Positions 1-11,162 of a stretch of 64,000 nucleotides of DNA are shown here, one piece after another. The DNA lies in the NCBI GenBank assembly GCA_907164885.2, contig OU015501.1, positions 24,747,591-24,811,590 on the forward strand, read 5' to 3'. The position numbers were made by a program, and so were the translations under genes. This DNA is from Dolomedes plantarius. Taxonomy: Eukaryota; Arthropoda; Arachnida; Araneae; Dolomedidae. Below the pieces are notes generated by a model. It ran no database searches, was not told where the DNA came from, and saw nothing but the letters and a program-made list of their open reading frames with translations. Each line of letters begins with the position of its first letter. Position 1 is the stretch's first letter.

Positions 1-120
1 CCAGAGAGAGTGTTTAAATGATGGAAGTTTCTTAGTTCCGTAAAGGAAATATCTATCACCAAGTTGTTCATTTGATGTGTATTACTGAAAGCAAACTGTT
101 TCCGGGGATTTCTACAAAAA

Positions 121-206
121 AATAAGCAAATGTGCAATGCATTTGGTAAAATGAGCAAATGTGCAATGAATTTGGTAAAATGAGTAAATGTGCATTATGC
201 TACGTA
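121..206 (+). repeat. Short tandem array, about 36-bp unit, three copies
   Basis: Units centred on AAATGTGCAATGAATTTGGT with spacer AAAATGAG are repeated three times with small changes. Confidence 0.7.
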
Positions 207-1404
207 AAATTGTAAGAAAATACATAATTTTATGTCATAATAGAAGTACACTGTAATCTAAGTAATATTTGAAAATGGTTAAAAAAATGACCATAATCAT
301 TTGTAAACCATATTTAAATTTGATTTAGAACTGAAAAGAAGATTATGTCTTAAAGTAATTCTTTAAACTTAGACAGCCAATCCTAAAACGCAAAATTTTC
401 CTTTTGCTACTTATGGTTTCCAGTTCACAGCGTAAAAAATGAATGATTCTGCATTAAATTTTTAAAATATTCTAAGCTCTTTAAAGCCTGTTTTTCTACC
501 ACAAGGGGTTAAATATTTTTCGTTCTGATACTTTTCGCAATTTCTGAACTCCGAATATCTCTGTTTTATTTTGTGTTTTGCGGCCCTTGAGGAATAAGGT
601 CTAAATTGTGGGGGTTATGTTGACTCACCTGAAAAGTACTCCCAGTTAAGAAGAAGCCAATAAATCATCGCGGTGTATGAGCGGATGTTTTCGGACAAGT
701 GTCCCTTATTGGAAAAAAGAATTTCTTTGCATTTTCCCCCTTATACTCCGACATTTTCCTTGGCGTTAGTAAAATAAAAATCAGTTCTGTTTTTTAGGCC
801 TTATAAAAGTTCCTAAAAGAATATTTTCCCTCAGTTTTTCTCAGTTCAAGCGGCATCCACGATTCGGCCTCATCTATGGTCTTCTCCTCGCCAAGAATTG
901 CTTGAAATAATATATTGTTACACAAAGAAAAGCGAGCGATCCATCACAATCTTCGCAATATTCATTTCTTAACATGGTCACAAACTCTTTCGTTTTTTAG
1001 AGCATCACAGGTTCATGTACAGGGACATCACGTGTTTCAAATTTCTGTTATCATTTCATGGTTTCTCTTTCACATCTTTATCCGAAGTTTTTCATATTCG
1101 TATGCGTTTCAAATTAATTTTCAAATTTCAACTGTTTTCGCGGTGTTTTGCTGTTTTTTTTTAAAATCACAGTTGTTTATTGAGGGAAGACGTACTTTTA
1201 AAAATTTCTACTTCATTTAACTTAATGTCCAGATCTTTTAGTTTACTTTTATTTTCCAGAAAAAAATTCTTTTCAGAGCGTTTACATAAAACCCTTTAGT
1301 ACTTTTATAGAAAAAGTCTGACGTGTCTCATCACCAGGAAGGAATTCAACTAGCGAGTAAATCCAAAAAGATGTTATGAGGGTGAAATAGGCGGAATTGG
1401 TTGG
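207..1404. other. No feature recognised
   Basis: AT-rich unique-looking sequence. The open stretch at 915-1220 (plus) is hydrophobic, lacks family motifs or splice context, and is not supported as a gene. Confidence 0.6.
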
Positions 1405-1727
1405 TATAAAGCAAATGACCAACGAGAGGATAAAAATCACCTGATAGTCTCTTTTTACCACACGCAAAAACCTGATCTACCAATTCTAGAACCAGCTGCT
1501 TTTGTATACAATAAAGCAAATGACCAACGAGAGGATAAAATCCCCTGATAGTCTATTTTTTCCATACGAGAAAACCTGATCTACCAATTTTAGAGCCAGC
1601 TGCTTTTGCATACAATAAAGCAAATGAGATTCACCAACGAGAGGATAAAATCTCATGATAGTCTCTTTTTTCCATACGAAAAAAACTTGATCAACCAATT
1701 CTAGAACCAGCTGCTTTTGTATATAAT
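1405..1727 (+). repeat. Tandem array, about 105-112-bp unit, three copies
   Basis: Each unit contains TAAAGCAAATGA, ACCAACGAGAGGATAAAA, TGATAGTCT, then CCAATTCTAGAACCAGCTGC followed by TTTTG. Unit starts are near 1405, 1512 and 1616. Open frames read through it are by-products of the repeat. Confidence 0.85.
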
Positions 1728-2521
1728 GTTTTTAAGCGTTGATAATTGTCAAAGGTTTAAATAATTTGAAAAGTCTCGGAGACAAAACACAGGGCTAAAG
1801 TTTAAGATGAATAAAATTTTCATTATATCCAGGTTCAATGAGGAACAATTTATCGTAATACACAGGTTCTATCAAAAACAGTCTATCATTGTAGACAAGG
1901 CCAATATACTTTAATACTATAGGAAAGCGGCTAGGTCCCCAGAAAAAACGTTATATCCAGAATTTACATTATTAAAGTATGTAGAGAAAATTTCTGACAG
2001 AATAATACAATGTACTACATATATCAGTAAACGCTGTTGAGAGAAATCAGCAAGAGTTTTTAAGCCTTAGAGTTTAGATTAAACTAATATGGAATTAATC
2101 TCTTAAATAGGAGTAGATAATAGATAAGGTGATTATTTTATAATTTAGTGGTTTCTAAGCAATACTTATTCCCTGGAAACAATGCCAGTATATGATATAA
2201 TTACTAGAATACTATCTTCTAGCATGTATTCTGTAACCGTTAAGGGTAATTAGACATATTAAAATAAGATTAGATGACATATTGCATCTAAATTTAATAA
2301 CCTCTTTGAATTTGAACTCGCTGCCAAAAATTAGGTACATGAATTTGAATCTTAATATTTGAGGTTGGAAATTTCTCGCAGTTTATAACTTTAACCAAAT
2401 GGGTTTATAACCCTTACTAAAAAAAATCATTCTGGTTATGTTTCTAAAGGTCCCAGAGTCAAGATTTAAATATTAAGGAAGTAAAAGATAGAAATGATCT
2501 AGACGATGAATATTTCCTTTA
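1728..2521. other. No feature recognised
   Basis: AT-rich sequence with no coding, repeat or terminal motif that I can name. Confidence 0.6.
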
Positions 2522-3087
2522 TTGAAGGCTGCTATGTACTAAGAAAAAAATCGTATGTCCCTTTTCCTCTTCTTGCAGACTCTTGTGGTGAGAAGAGTCT
2601 AGTTGACAGTTCGAGAGTTCCACCCCCCCTCAGGATTGACATTTTGAGGGATTGTAATGGCTCTCTTTCTGTAGGGGGGGGGGTTAAGCGTTGCCCCCAA
2701 ATATTTTATTTAAAATATATTTTTGTCAACTATTTACAGGTACATAAATGCTGATAATCAAGTAAAATTGGTATTGTCAGATAGCCTGAACTTTTCTGCA
2801 AAACGCTACAGGATTCATTTTATAAATTTCGCCCACAAAGAAATTTATGAGCGTTTAAAACACACTATACCAGATTTTTCCCTGAATAATTTAAAATTTA
2901 AAATATTAATTGCATTTTTTTAAAAAAACGAAAAATGTACACAAATGTAAAATTTCTTTCTCTATGAAGGAGTACAATTTTTTTTTTTAAATCTTAGAAT
3001 CCAAGTCGGCAATCCGTGGAAAAATTTTCTCCATATGTTAACATTGAGGTGAGCGAATCCAATGGGGTTAGTACATAGCAGCCTTAA
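2522..3087 (-). mobile_element. TTAA-type MITE, family M, copy M1
   Basis: The right end read inward is TTAAGGCTGCTATGTACTAAC, followed by CCCATTGGATTCGCTCACC. The left end is GAAGGCTGCTATGTACTAAG after TTGA (decayed TTAA). Interior sequence around 2810-2880 is the reverse complement of the core shared by M2-M4 (cgaatcctgt, cgctcataaa, cctttggtgg). This copy carries about 190 bp of extra sequence near its left end, with poly-C and poly-G runs. Confidence 0.75.
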
Positions 3088-3704
3088 CAAATGTATTTAA
3101 TAGATAGTTTTTAACAGAATGAGCCAGTCTCTTCTATTTCAATCAAACACATCAGTGTTTTATAACCCGGAGGAATAGTTTGAAGTCTCAATTTAAATTA
3201 TTCTTTGGTGTTTTTCATCAGAATGCTACAAATATCATTTGACTCTGTATAAAACAGGGTCTAGTAAAATTTACTTCCTTTTTCATCATTCAGGCGCCTG
3301 CGCTCATTTGGAATAGTTCGGGTATCTTGGAAATAATGCGTTCGTTGACTGCAAGTAAATATAGAATAATTCAGGGTATATTAGGTTAACTACCATTCAG
3401 AAGGATCACGGTGAGTAGAATAATCATTTAGACGTTCAAATAAAATTTTCTCGCAAAATGTTCAAGAATTCAAACTTTTTTAGTTTTTTTCTTTGCATTA
3501 CGTCACCAAGAGGAAAAACATAATTTACAATTATCAGGTTACATTACTCATTATTATGTAATACAGTAAATTCGAGGGTGGGTCAAATATAAACGAGACT
3601 TCACCCATAATTCGTTATGTAAATAAAATACAAAGAAAACATACCAATTGTTTAATCGTTCATGAATTCGAAGTGAAGTGAAATATTCTATCCTTTGAAT
3701 GATC
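3088..3704. other. No feature recognised
   Basis: AT-rich. It includes TTCGAGGGTGGGTCAAATAT followed by AAACGAGACT near 3571, which resembles sequence found at mariner ends, but no inverted partner was found. Confidence 0.5.
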
Positions 3705-3706
3705 TA

Positions 3707-4487
3707 AGGGGACTGGGACGTCTGTGACAACTAAGAAGTTGGAAATTTGGGCTATTATTTTAAAGCCCATATCTTATACAAATATGCGTGTATCATTATG
3801 ATTTTTTTATGTTAGTTTAGTAAGACCTTTATAAATATTTTAACAAGATAAAAATATTTAAGATAAAAATATTTCTTTTGGATTGAAAGGTAAATTTAAA
3901 ATAAATATGTAAACAAACATATTTTTTCCCTATGAAATTTTTGAGGTATTCACTTTGGAACAAAAATCTAATTTTTTTAAAAATCTAGTGAAAATCTTAC
4001 CTTGAAATCTTGTGTGAGGATTAAACACAGTTTATTTTATATAGTTAGGCCATTTAAATCTTTGTCACACTTTTTCAAAAAATTTTAAAAAATTATAAAT
4101 TTCACTTATCAGAAACCTGCATATTTTTGTCATACATTTCCCCCATTTACAAAAATATCTTAAGGTTTAAAAATAAAAAAAAAGTCATATTGATACAAGA
4201 ACACTTATTCTATTGACTTTTAAAATTACAGAGATGTACTTGCAACAGATTTTGTAGAAAGTGTACCATTACATGAAAAAATCACTTTGAGAAAAACGCA
4301 AAAAAAAAACTTTCCCATTAAATGGGATTTAAATGTTTGTTTACATTTTTAAGTTGCTAATAATTGTTGTTAGAGTGTAAAAAAGTGCATAAATATTATA
4401 AATTTGTAATCTGTAGAATCTGCTCTATTTTTTAAGCCACAAATTCAAAAATCAATTTTTTGAAGGTATTTGACGTTCCAGTCCCCT
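3707..4487. mobile_element. AGGGGACT-ended MITE, copy 1
   Basis: Ends are AGGGGACTGGGACGTC and, inward from the right, AGGGGACTGGAACGTC, flanked by TA (3705-3706 and 4488-4489). The 781-bp interior is AT-rich without coding capacity. The TA flank suggests mariner-type mobilisation, which is inference. Confidence 0.72.
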
Positions 4488-4882
4488 TAAAAGTGAAGAT
4501 CTTTCTTTCATATGCTGTGTCTGTGAAATATACATCTTGTGTGGTTCTTTAGAATGTGATATGGGCTTCGTTAGAATTTGATTAATAAAGGCAATATTCT
4601 TTCAAAATGGAGATCGATTACGTGTTTGATTCAATTCATACAGTCCACGAAGTGTAAGGTAGCTCCATCAATTTCCTTTTTCTACATATCTTCTATTAAC
4701 ATCTGTACACTTCCAACGCGCTAGAAGTTTTTGATTCCTTAGTTATAAAAAGAAGACGTATTAGAATCCAACAGCGCACAAATTCTTCTACTTCTTCATC
4801 AGCTCAAAATCTTTCTAAACCTAACGCTTATTTGAGGGGTTCAAACATATCGTAGTTCGAGGGTGATAAATTTGGAGATAAA

Positions 4883-5062
4883 AATGGCCGAATTGCTAGG
4901 GCGCTGGCATTCGGTGTCAAAGTCTGTGGGTTCGCATCCCTATCTTGGCATGGACGTTTGTAGCGTTTGGAATCGGCTTTAAGCAGTAGGTCCCGGTCTA
5001 ATTAGCTCTCGTGTAGCAAAAATTGGCCGTAGCGCTCCAAAACAAATATTTTCTCGTAACCC
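4883..5062 (+). repeat. tRNA-derived SINE, family S1
   Basis: A tRNA-like head has an A-box-like TGCTAGGGCGCTGG and a B-box-like GTGGGTTCGCATCCC. A body follows with CATGGACGTTTGTAGCG, GGAATCGGCTTTAAGCAG and CGGTCTAATTAGCTCTCGTG. The same sequence in reverse, interrupted, occurs at 17000-19312. Confidence 0.7.
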
Positions 5063-5315
5063 TAACACGAACCAAAATATTGACTATTAAATGCGCGTTG
5101 ATAAAGGAGGTAGCGCCCAAGTCTCGTTGCAGGTGCTTTCCTTTGAATTCTGTTCTTTCCACCATTGAGGCATTCTTTAAACATAAGAAAATAGACTTAA
5201 ATGTTTTTGGCTACTTAGATAATTGTTCATTATTAATTTTAGAAACGAATGTAATAAACTTGGATGTATTTACTACCACATTTTTATTGTGTATATGTTT
5301 TTAAGTTTATCAACT

Positions 5316-6480
5316 TCATGGTTTACGTGTTTTTTTCGGTATGGGATTTTTCGCTTCGTCAGGCTTGAAAAGATCGTCTATGGGTCCACTAGCATCACCC
5401 CATTCATCAACTCCTTTTATCGGATCGTCATGATCTACAGGGCTGATATCGTTGTGACATACCTTATTGCAGATATTGCAGGCCGTTGTGAAGTTGATGC
5501 CAGCTTTCTGACTCACGCATCTTACTCCACAGTCAGTCTTACAGTTGCAAAACACCATGCTTAAAACTGAATCGGGAGTCACTGCATCCATAGTTCTGAT
5601 GTGCACGAGAATTTTCTCTTGAAGTTTCAAGCCCCACACATCAGGGTTCAACTCACTCCCAAGCCCTTTTTGCACTTCATGATACACTCGAAAGGAATGT
5701 TGCTTGGCTGCCTCTTCAGTTGGGGGAAGAGACGAAATATATGGTTTTATTTTAGTGACAAATTTTGCAAAGTATTTGTACCTAAACATATTTAGAGACT
5801 GTTCCCTGGATTTTGCTCCATACCAGATCCTGCTTGAGCAACATCATTATGAGATAAGTTGCATTTATTAAATGTTGTCTTGTTGTGTTCCATATCTTTA
5901 CTTTGGAACATTTTTACACATTTTTTCTTTCCTTTGTTGAATGCTGCTAAAGTGGTATCGCATCCACTGAACGCGCAGAGGAAAAGGATTGTTCCGATGA
6001 ATGGCATGTTCCGATGATTGTATTTGATTTGATGAAGATGCTTTTTTCTCTGCTTTCCCTTTGCATGGTTTGACAAGGAAAATGTCTTTTTCTGTAGGAG
6101 CGAGATATGTTAATAGAAACAGGTGGTCAACATTTTCACCGATGTTGACCTCCTTTAACGATGTTGTTACCAGAACATGATTCATTAATTGCAGTATTTA
6201 CAATGAGAACGTCGGCGTCGTCATTACTTTGTCGGAATCGTATCCCGTTGTTTTCCAGCTCAGCTGATAGCATGCTGACAAATTTGCTCTTGTTGCATTC
6301 ATTTCAAAGGAACTGTTCTTAATGAACAGTAACTCGCATGTTTCCATCAAAATTTATGTCTACAGATTTTTTCCCAATAGACCGTAAGATTTTGTTCAAA
6401 TTTTTTGTACTGTTGGTGGTGTTGGATTAGCCATTAAAAACGACTATATAGTTGGTCTCATAATGCTTTTTTATATAGTT
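5316..6480 (-). pseudogene. Relic of a repeat-associated nuclease-like (PIN/XPG-like fold) ORF with Cys-rich tail
   Basis: Read on the minus strand from about 6480 leftward, blocks appear in one order but in shifting frames: YIKKHYETNYIVVFNG-stop; NKILRSIGKKSVDINFDG; a block with two stops (EQFL, NECNKSKFVSMLSAELE); DDADVLIVNTAI; then GENVDHLFLL, ILFLCAFSGCDTT with NKGKKK, and finally 5789-5316 with NPDVWGLKLQ and a Cys-rich tail (FCNCKTDCGVRC, CNICNKVCHN). This order (VVFDGY, DADVLI, GEDTDLLVLL, HALTGCDTTS, CNCKxGC) is one I know from uncharacterised, repeated ORFs in many arthropod and cnidarian genomes, with a fold resembling XPG/PIN nucleases. The acidic residues of the nuclease-like core are partly kept (DDAD; GEN-VD), but frameshifts and stops make this copy inactive. 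Confidence 0.72.
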
Positions 6481-6900
6481 AACTTAATTTGTGCAAACAG
6501 CAAATGATCGAAAAAGTTAATTGTGTTCCCCATTTGACACGATACAGGACAAAACCACTGTCCACAATGTTGACGCAGTTCAGGAGGTTAATGTTCTGCA
6601 CAAATATATTCTTTCATAAGGTTTACCATTTCAAATTACTGAACCCAGAGGCCTGAAGTTTGGCCATTCTCTTTCAATTACTTCAAAGTATTCCTCATTT
6701 TAATCTCGATGGCTCGTATATCTGTGTTTCCCTTTAGGGTTTCTAGCGACAGTGGTTTGGTAGTAAAATCTCTAAACAGCTCATGGAGATTATTTCCTTG
6801 GAAATCAGATATGTCCATGTGATAAAAATTATTTTTGCTAAAGCTGTTTGGGTAAATAAATGAGCTAGACTGTACTAGCGTATCCATGGCCAGACAACAT
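6481..6900 (-). pseudogene. Possible 5' extension of the nuclease-like ORF relic
   Basis: Upstream of the main relic the minus strand shows NIVDSGFVLYRVKWGTQLTF (around 6490-6570), resembling the IDGGxLLHRVVW block that precedes VVFDGY in this family. A 69-codon open stretch (6678-6887) follows, containing MDTLVQSSSFIYPN and TLKGNTDIRAIEIKMRNTL. Their order and spacing fit the N-terminal part of the family, but the second stretch is too divergent for me to be sure. Confidence 0.45.
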
Positions 6901-7537
6901 TTTTTCTACTGACGTAGGTGCATACATCATGCGATATTTATTTTAACCCACTTCCAGTCATTATGTACCCAATGCAGCCTAAGTTTGACATTAAAAGATA
7001 GAATCCACCAAGCCTCACAATACAACCTGATAACAATGGATTCGATGTTGCTGCAACTATCTCTCGAGCTTTAATATTCAGAGGTTTGACAAACGTGAGT
7101 ATGTAACATTTTGGTGCACATAGGTGGGTCATCTCCCCGTCGCGATGGGGATTATCCGCCCATCCATGCCCCATGTGTATGTGTGATAGTCCGCTCCTTT
7201 AAAGTCAATTATATTTGTTCATGTTAGAGTTATGAAAAAATGTAAAAAATGTGTTTTGTACATAATTTAATGCTCTTCAACTTTTGTAATCAATTGTTTT
7301 ACATAAAATCAATATTTCTCAAGTTATTTGCAAAAAAAAAAGTCTACACATTTTCCAAAATGGCAACGAAAGCTCAAGTCTGATCAGTGGGGACTTTTAG
7401 TATGCTCGTTAGCATTCCTAAACAAACATCTCCCCCAATTTTCAAAACTTTCAAATTTTTTTTAGCCATTCCTCAAAATCGAGTCTATTTTGACTTGGGT
7501 ATATTACCAAAACCTTGTTTAAATTTGAAAGACCAAC

Positions 7538-7868
7538 GCCGGCCCGAGGTAGCCTATCGGTAGCGCGCTGGCTTTCGGTATTGAGGTTGCTCGGATAGAA
7601 TCCTGACAAGTGTCATTAAATGCCTTCGTGTTTAGGCCGGATATGGACATGTTAAATCCGTAGACTGGAAAGTCGTTCTATGAGGTCAGTGCGTGGGGAA
7701 GGTACATCCCCCCAGATGTCGCCCCTTGGAGGGTGTTCGGTCAAAATTGTGATTGCACCTAGCCAAGTCGGACAACGACCTTTATGGTGCTACTATAAAC
7801 CGGAGACGCACTACTCAGCCCGAAGCTTATATAGACCTGATCTAGAACTTCCGGCCAGGGGTTATTAA
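7538..7868 (+). repeat. tRNA-derived SINE, family S2
   Basis: The head GGCCCGAGGTAGCCTATCGG followed by TAGCGCGCTGGCTTTCGG and a decayed B box (TCGGATAGAATCC) is tRNA-like. A GC-richer body of about 250 bp follows. The head is shared with the copy near 55.2 kb. Chance open frames here are not genes. Confidence 0.6.
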
Positions 7869-8373
7869 GAACAACAAAAACGACAAACGTATTTCATCTC
7901 TCGTTGTTGAAAATAAGCATGATGTGGGGTACAATGGGTATACGACAGTTTAAGATTAAAAACCGTAAAATAAAATGTCTTAATAAGTTTTTATTATGAA
8001 ATAAAATCAAAAATAATGTAGTAAATCATGAAACATAACTCCTTATTGTTTCTATTTAAAATTTTGCTTTGATGCATAACTGAAAATCTTGACAATGGAT
8101 TTGGCAAATGGACTATTAGCAACTCAATTACTTTCTGGCCCTATTTTTCCAAATTCTTTTTTCCCTCTTAACCGATATGAATGTAAAATAACATTTATGA
8201 GGGTTCAAAGTGTATTTATCATGAACAAAATTCCTCAAATATTAAATATTCGTTTGTAAAAGTTTGTTTATTAGTTTGGGGTCATCGAAGGCTATGGTAA
8301 TCTTTTGCAACATGAAAGAGTTTCTTAAGGATATCTGTTATTTGATTTTTTAAATGAGGCCTGTGTCTTCAGC

Positions 8374-8442
8374 TTCAGGAAAAACACAAAAGGGGTGAGT
8401 ATCACTTCAGAAAAAACACAAAAGGGGTGAGTATCACTTCAG
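8374..8442 (+). repeat. Direct duplication of about 34 bp
   Basis: AAAACACAAAAGGGGTGAGT followed by ATCACTTCAG occurs twice back to back. Confidence 0.85.
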
Positions 8443-8599
8443 AATTGTTTCTTTGTACCTATTATCTCCTTCAATACGCATAGTTTTACTAGTAAACTAT
8501 TGCTTTCTCGACTTTCCTCAATACGTCTACGGATTAATGCATCTCCACTTTGAGAGTTTCATTTATACGCTCAGATTTAGTCGATAAGCTGACCGAATA

Positions 8600-8709
8600 G
8601 GTCGTATTCGGCTTTCTTGTCGAATACGACCAAGTCTTGTCATCTTTTACACCTGACAAGACTCGATATTGATATGATGTTTATTGATTTGATGTTTCGG
8701 TTATCGAGT
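8600..8709. other. Three consecutive hairpin-forming inverted repeats
   Basis: GGTCGTATTCG (8600-8610) pairs perfectly with 8621-8631. AGTCTTGTCA (8633-8642) pairs perfectly with 8654-8663. ACTCGATA (8661-8668) pairs with 8702-8709. The cluster is flanked by direct repeats GAGAGTTTCATT at 8552-8563 and 8742-8753. Confidence 0.75.
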
Positions 8710-9243
8710 TAATTTTTTTATTTTATCATGTCTTTTCGTGAGAGAGTTTCATTCGTTTTTCTCCAGTCGTGTCTTCGTCGATTGTGTGATCCTGCATGCA
8801 TTCGCTTATGATTTTATCATTTTTTCCTTAAAATTGAACAGTTTTAAATTTTAAATTCTATAAACATTTTTTTTGTACCTTAAAACTTAATTCCATTAAA
8901 AATTCAAAGAAATAGAAGAATTTATTCCGAAAAGATTTTACATTCCCTTAAATACAAAGTCAAACATTATAACCTTTTAACCCCGTTTATAAAGTTAAAG
9001 AGAAGAAGGAAAAATGTAAATATCTCATCAGCAGTTTAGAGAGCCGATACAGGTTTTTCCATATCTATTTATTTCCCTGCACTGATATAAAAAATCTATT
9101 CGTAGATACACACTAAGTACACAATACGACTGAGTGTTTCCTCGCTATAATCTTAACACAGAAAGTTATGACAGATATTTTCAAGTTTTTATAAGAGCAA
9201 AAATGAAGGGTCTTATTCGTGTCTTAGAATGCAATATAATATA

Positions 9244-10652
9244 CACTGCTGGCCACTGTAAATGCAACACCCTGAAGGAAACATGCAAATAACATGAAAT
9301 TTACAACATGCATTAGCGGAGGTGAGATATGTAAATGATTAGAATTTCAGCGCAGACGCACATCACGCGCGCCTGTGGCGCCACTTCAAAGCGATATTTA
9401 AGGCTTGGAGATTTTGACAATTTCAAGTTCGGCAATTGTGTTTTTCTTGTGGTTTTTTCAAAAAAACGATCAATTATGCCTCGTCGAAAACAGCGATCAT
9501 CTTTTGATCAAGTATCCGAGTTCGACAGAGGAAGGATAGTGGCCTACCGAGATTGTGGATTATCTTTCAGGGAAATCGGTAGTCGTGTTGGACGAAACCA
9601 AACAACTGTAATGCGGATATGTGATCGTTGGATGCAGGAGGGTACGACGGACCGGTGTGTTCGATCGCATCCACCTCAGCGCACCACTTCACGTGATGAC
9701 AGGCAAATTGTGCGCATGGCAGTGACGGATCGCTCAGTCACATCACGAACCATACCACAGCACATGCAGTCTGTTACGCATCATCCAGTGTCTGCGCGTA
9801 CCATTCGACGCCGTTTACAGCAGAGTGGTCTGTCCGCAAGACTTCCATTGCTTTGTCTACCCTTGACGCAGAACCACAGACGTCTCCGCCACCAATGGTG
9901 CGATGACAGAAGGATGTGGACGGCAGAATGGAATGAAATTGTCTTTACTGACGAGTCACGCTTCTGTCTGCAACACCAAGATGGTAGCATTCGAGTCTGG
10001 AGACACCGTGAAGAGAGGATGCTGAACATCTGCGTTATGCACCGCCACACTGGTCCTGCACCGGGTATTATGGTATGGGGCGGTATTGGATATCACTCTC
10101 GCACACCTCTAGTACACATTGCCGGTACTTTAAACAGCCAGAGCTACATCACCGAGGTGTTGGAGCCAGTTGTCCTTCCTTACCTTCAGGGCTTGCCCAC
10201 AGCTATATTTCAACAGGATAATGCGCGACCACACGTGGCACGCATTGTCCAACGGTTCTTCGTCAATCGCCAGATTGAATTGCTTCCCTGGCCGCCTCGC
10301 TCTCCGGATCTTTCGCCGATAGAAAACATGTGGTCCATGGTTGCTCTACGATTGACCCAGATTCCATCCCCAGCTGCCACAGCAGATCAACTTTGGCAAC
10401 GTGTGGAAGCTGCTTGGTCTGCTGTACCTCAAGAACTCTTACAAAGTCTCTTTGAACCAATGCCGAGGCGTGTGGCAGCGGTGATCTCCAACAATGGCGG
10501 CTACTCTGGCTACTGATTTTGGCAGGAACCACACTTCACAGAAGTCTATAAATTTAATCATTTGATACTTGGTGAACATGTTATCTACAAAATAAATTTT
10601 GTTGTAATATCGCATGTCTTTCTTGGTGTTGCAGTTTGGGTGGCCAGCAGTG
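9244..10652 (+). mobile_element. Tc1-like transposon, family A, copy A1 (complete)
   Basis: This 1409-bp element is flanked by TA target duplications (9242-9243 and 10653-10654). Both ends begin CACTGCTGGCCAC when read inward. The inverted repeats then diverge: ...TGTAAATGCAACACC on the left against ...CCAAACTGCAACACC on the right, so about 30 bp of imperfect terminal repeat. It carries one transposase gene with an unbroken frame. Three more copies lie at 11163-12572, 41203-42611 and 60210-61618, all 1409-1410 bp. Confidence 0.95.
9476..10516 (+). CDS. Tc1-like transposase, DD34E, apparently intact (copy A1)
   Basis: This cut-and-paste DNA transposase has 346 residues, the usual Tc1-family length. 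I chose the ATG that gives MPRRKQRSSFDQVSEFDRGR. An upstream in-frame ATG at 9335 would add 47 codons, but that frame is broken in copy A2 by a changed T-run. Residues about 12-55 form the first helix-turn-helix (LSFREIGSRVGRNQTTVMR), and about 70-125 a second DNA-binding helix set. The DDE domain follows, with Asp159 (VFTDESRF), Asp248 (FQQDNARPH) and Glu283 (SPDLSPIENMW), 34 residues apart for the last two. The C-terminus is NNGGYSGY. No stop or frameshift is present and all three catalytic residues are there, so it may still be functional; that is inference. Confidence 0.93.
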   Translation: MPRRKQRSSFDQVSEFDRGRIVAYRDCGLSFREIGSRVGRNQTTVMRICDRWMQEGTTDRCVRSHPPQRTTSRDDRQIVRMAVTDRSVTSRTIPQHMQSVTHHPVSARTIRRRLQQSGLSARLPLLCLPLTQNHRRLRHQWCDDRRMWTAEWNEIVFTDESRFCLQHQDGSIRVWRHREERMLNICVMHRHTGPAPGIMVWGGIGYHSRTPLVHIAGTLNSQSYITEVLEPVVLPYLQGLPTAIFQQDNARPHVARIVQRFFVNRQIELLPWPPRSPDLSPIENMWSMVALRLTQIPSPAATADQLWQRVEAAWSAVPQELLQSLFEPMPRRVAAVISNNGGYSGY

Positions 10653-11162
10653 TACTTTCAGCTTAGAACTAATACCTTTTAGGAAGATAAATTTATTGTG
10701 AATCTTGGCTCAAATATGTACAGTGGTGGCAAAAAGTCCAGAACACACTCAATTTTTTGCATAATTTTTGTGTTTGACTTAATTTTTCGTTATGAAATTA
10801 TCAAACTATCTTAACTATTGTTATTGATTATAATGTATTTTTTCATGCTGATTTCAAATCTGTTACTAGTTTTTTAATTTCGCAAGTATTTTTTGTAGTT
10901 CAGCTGCCTGAACACAAGAATATGTAGTACGTACAGAATAACACAGTATAGAATAACATAATAAACGTAGTAGAATAACACAAAAATTCTTACAAATACG
11001 GTACATTTGAAAATGCATTTTGAAAATTTTGTTTTTACATGTTTGAACATCAATATTTTATGGGCCAACCGATTGGTTTAATTATAGCTCTACATCTTTT
11101 TGGCATGGAATTGACCAATTTCACAAGAAGTTCTTTCGTGACAACATGGTTGAAGGAAAATA

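Noticed and set aside
915..1220. 101-codon open frame
   Set aside because: Hydrophobic and Phe-rich, as expected from AT-rich DNA read by chance. No ATG at the given start, no motif and no splice context.
9781..10050. 89-codon frame antisense to the A1 transposase, repeated in A2, A3 and A4
   Set aside because: It is an opposite-strand shadow of the conserved transposase sequence, so it recurs in every copy without independent evidence of coding.
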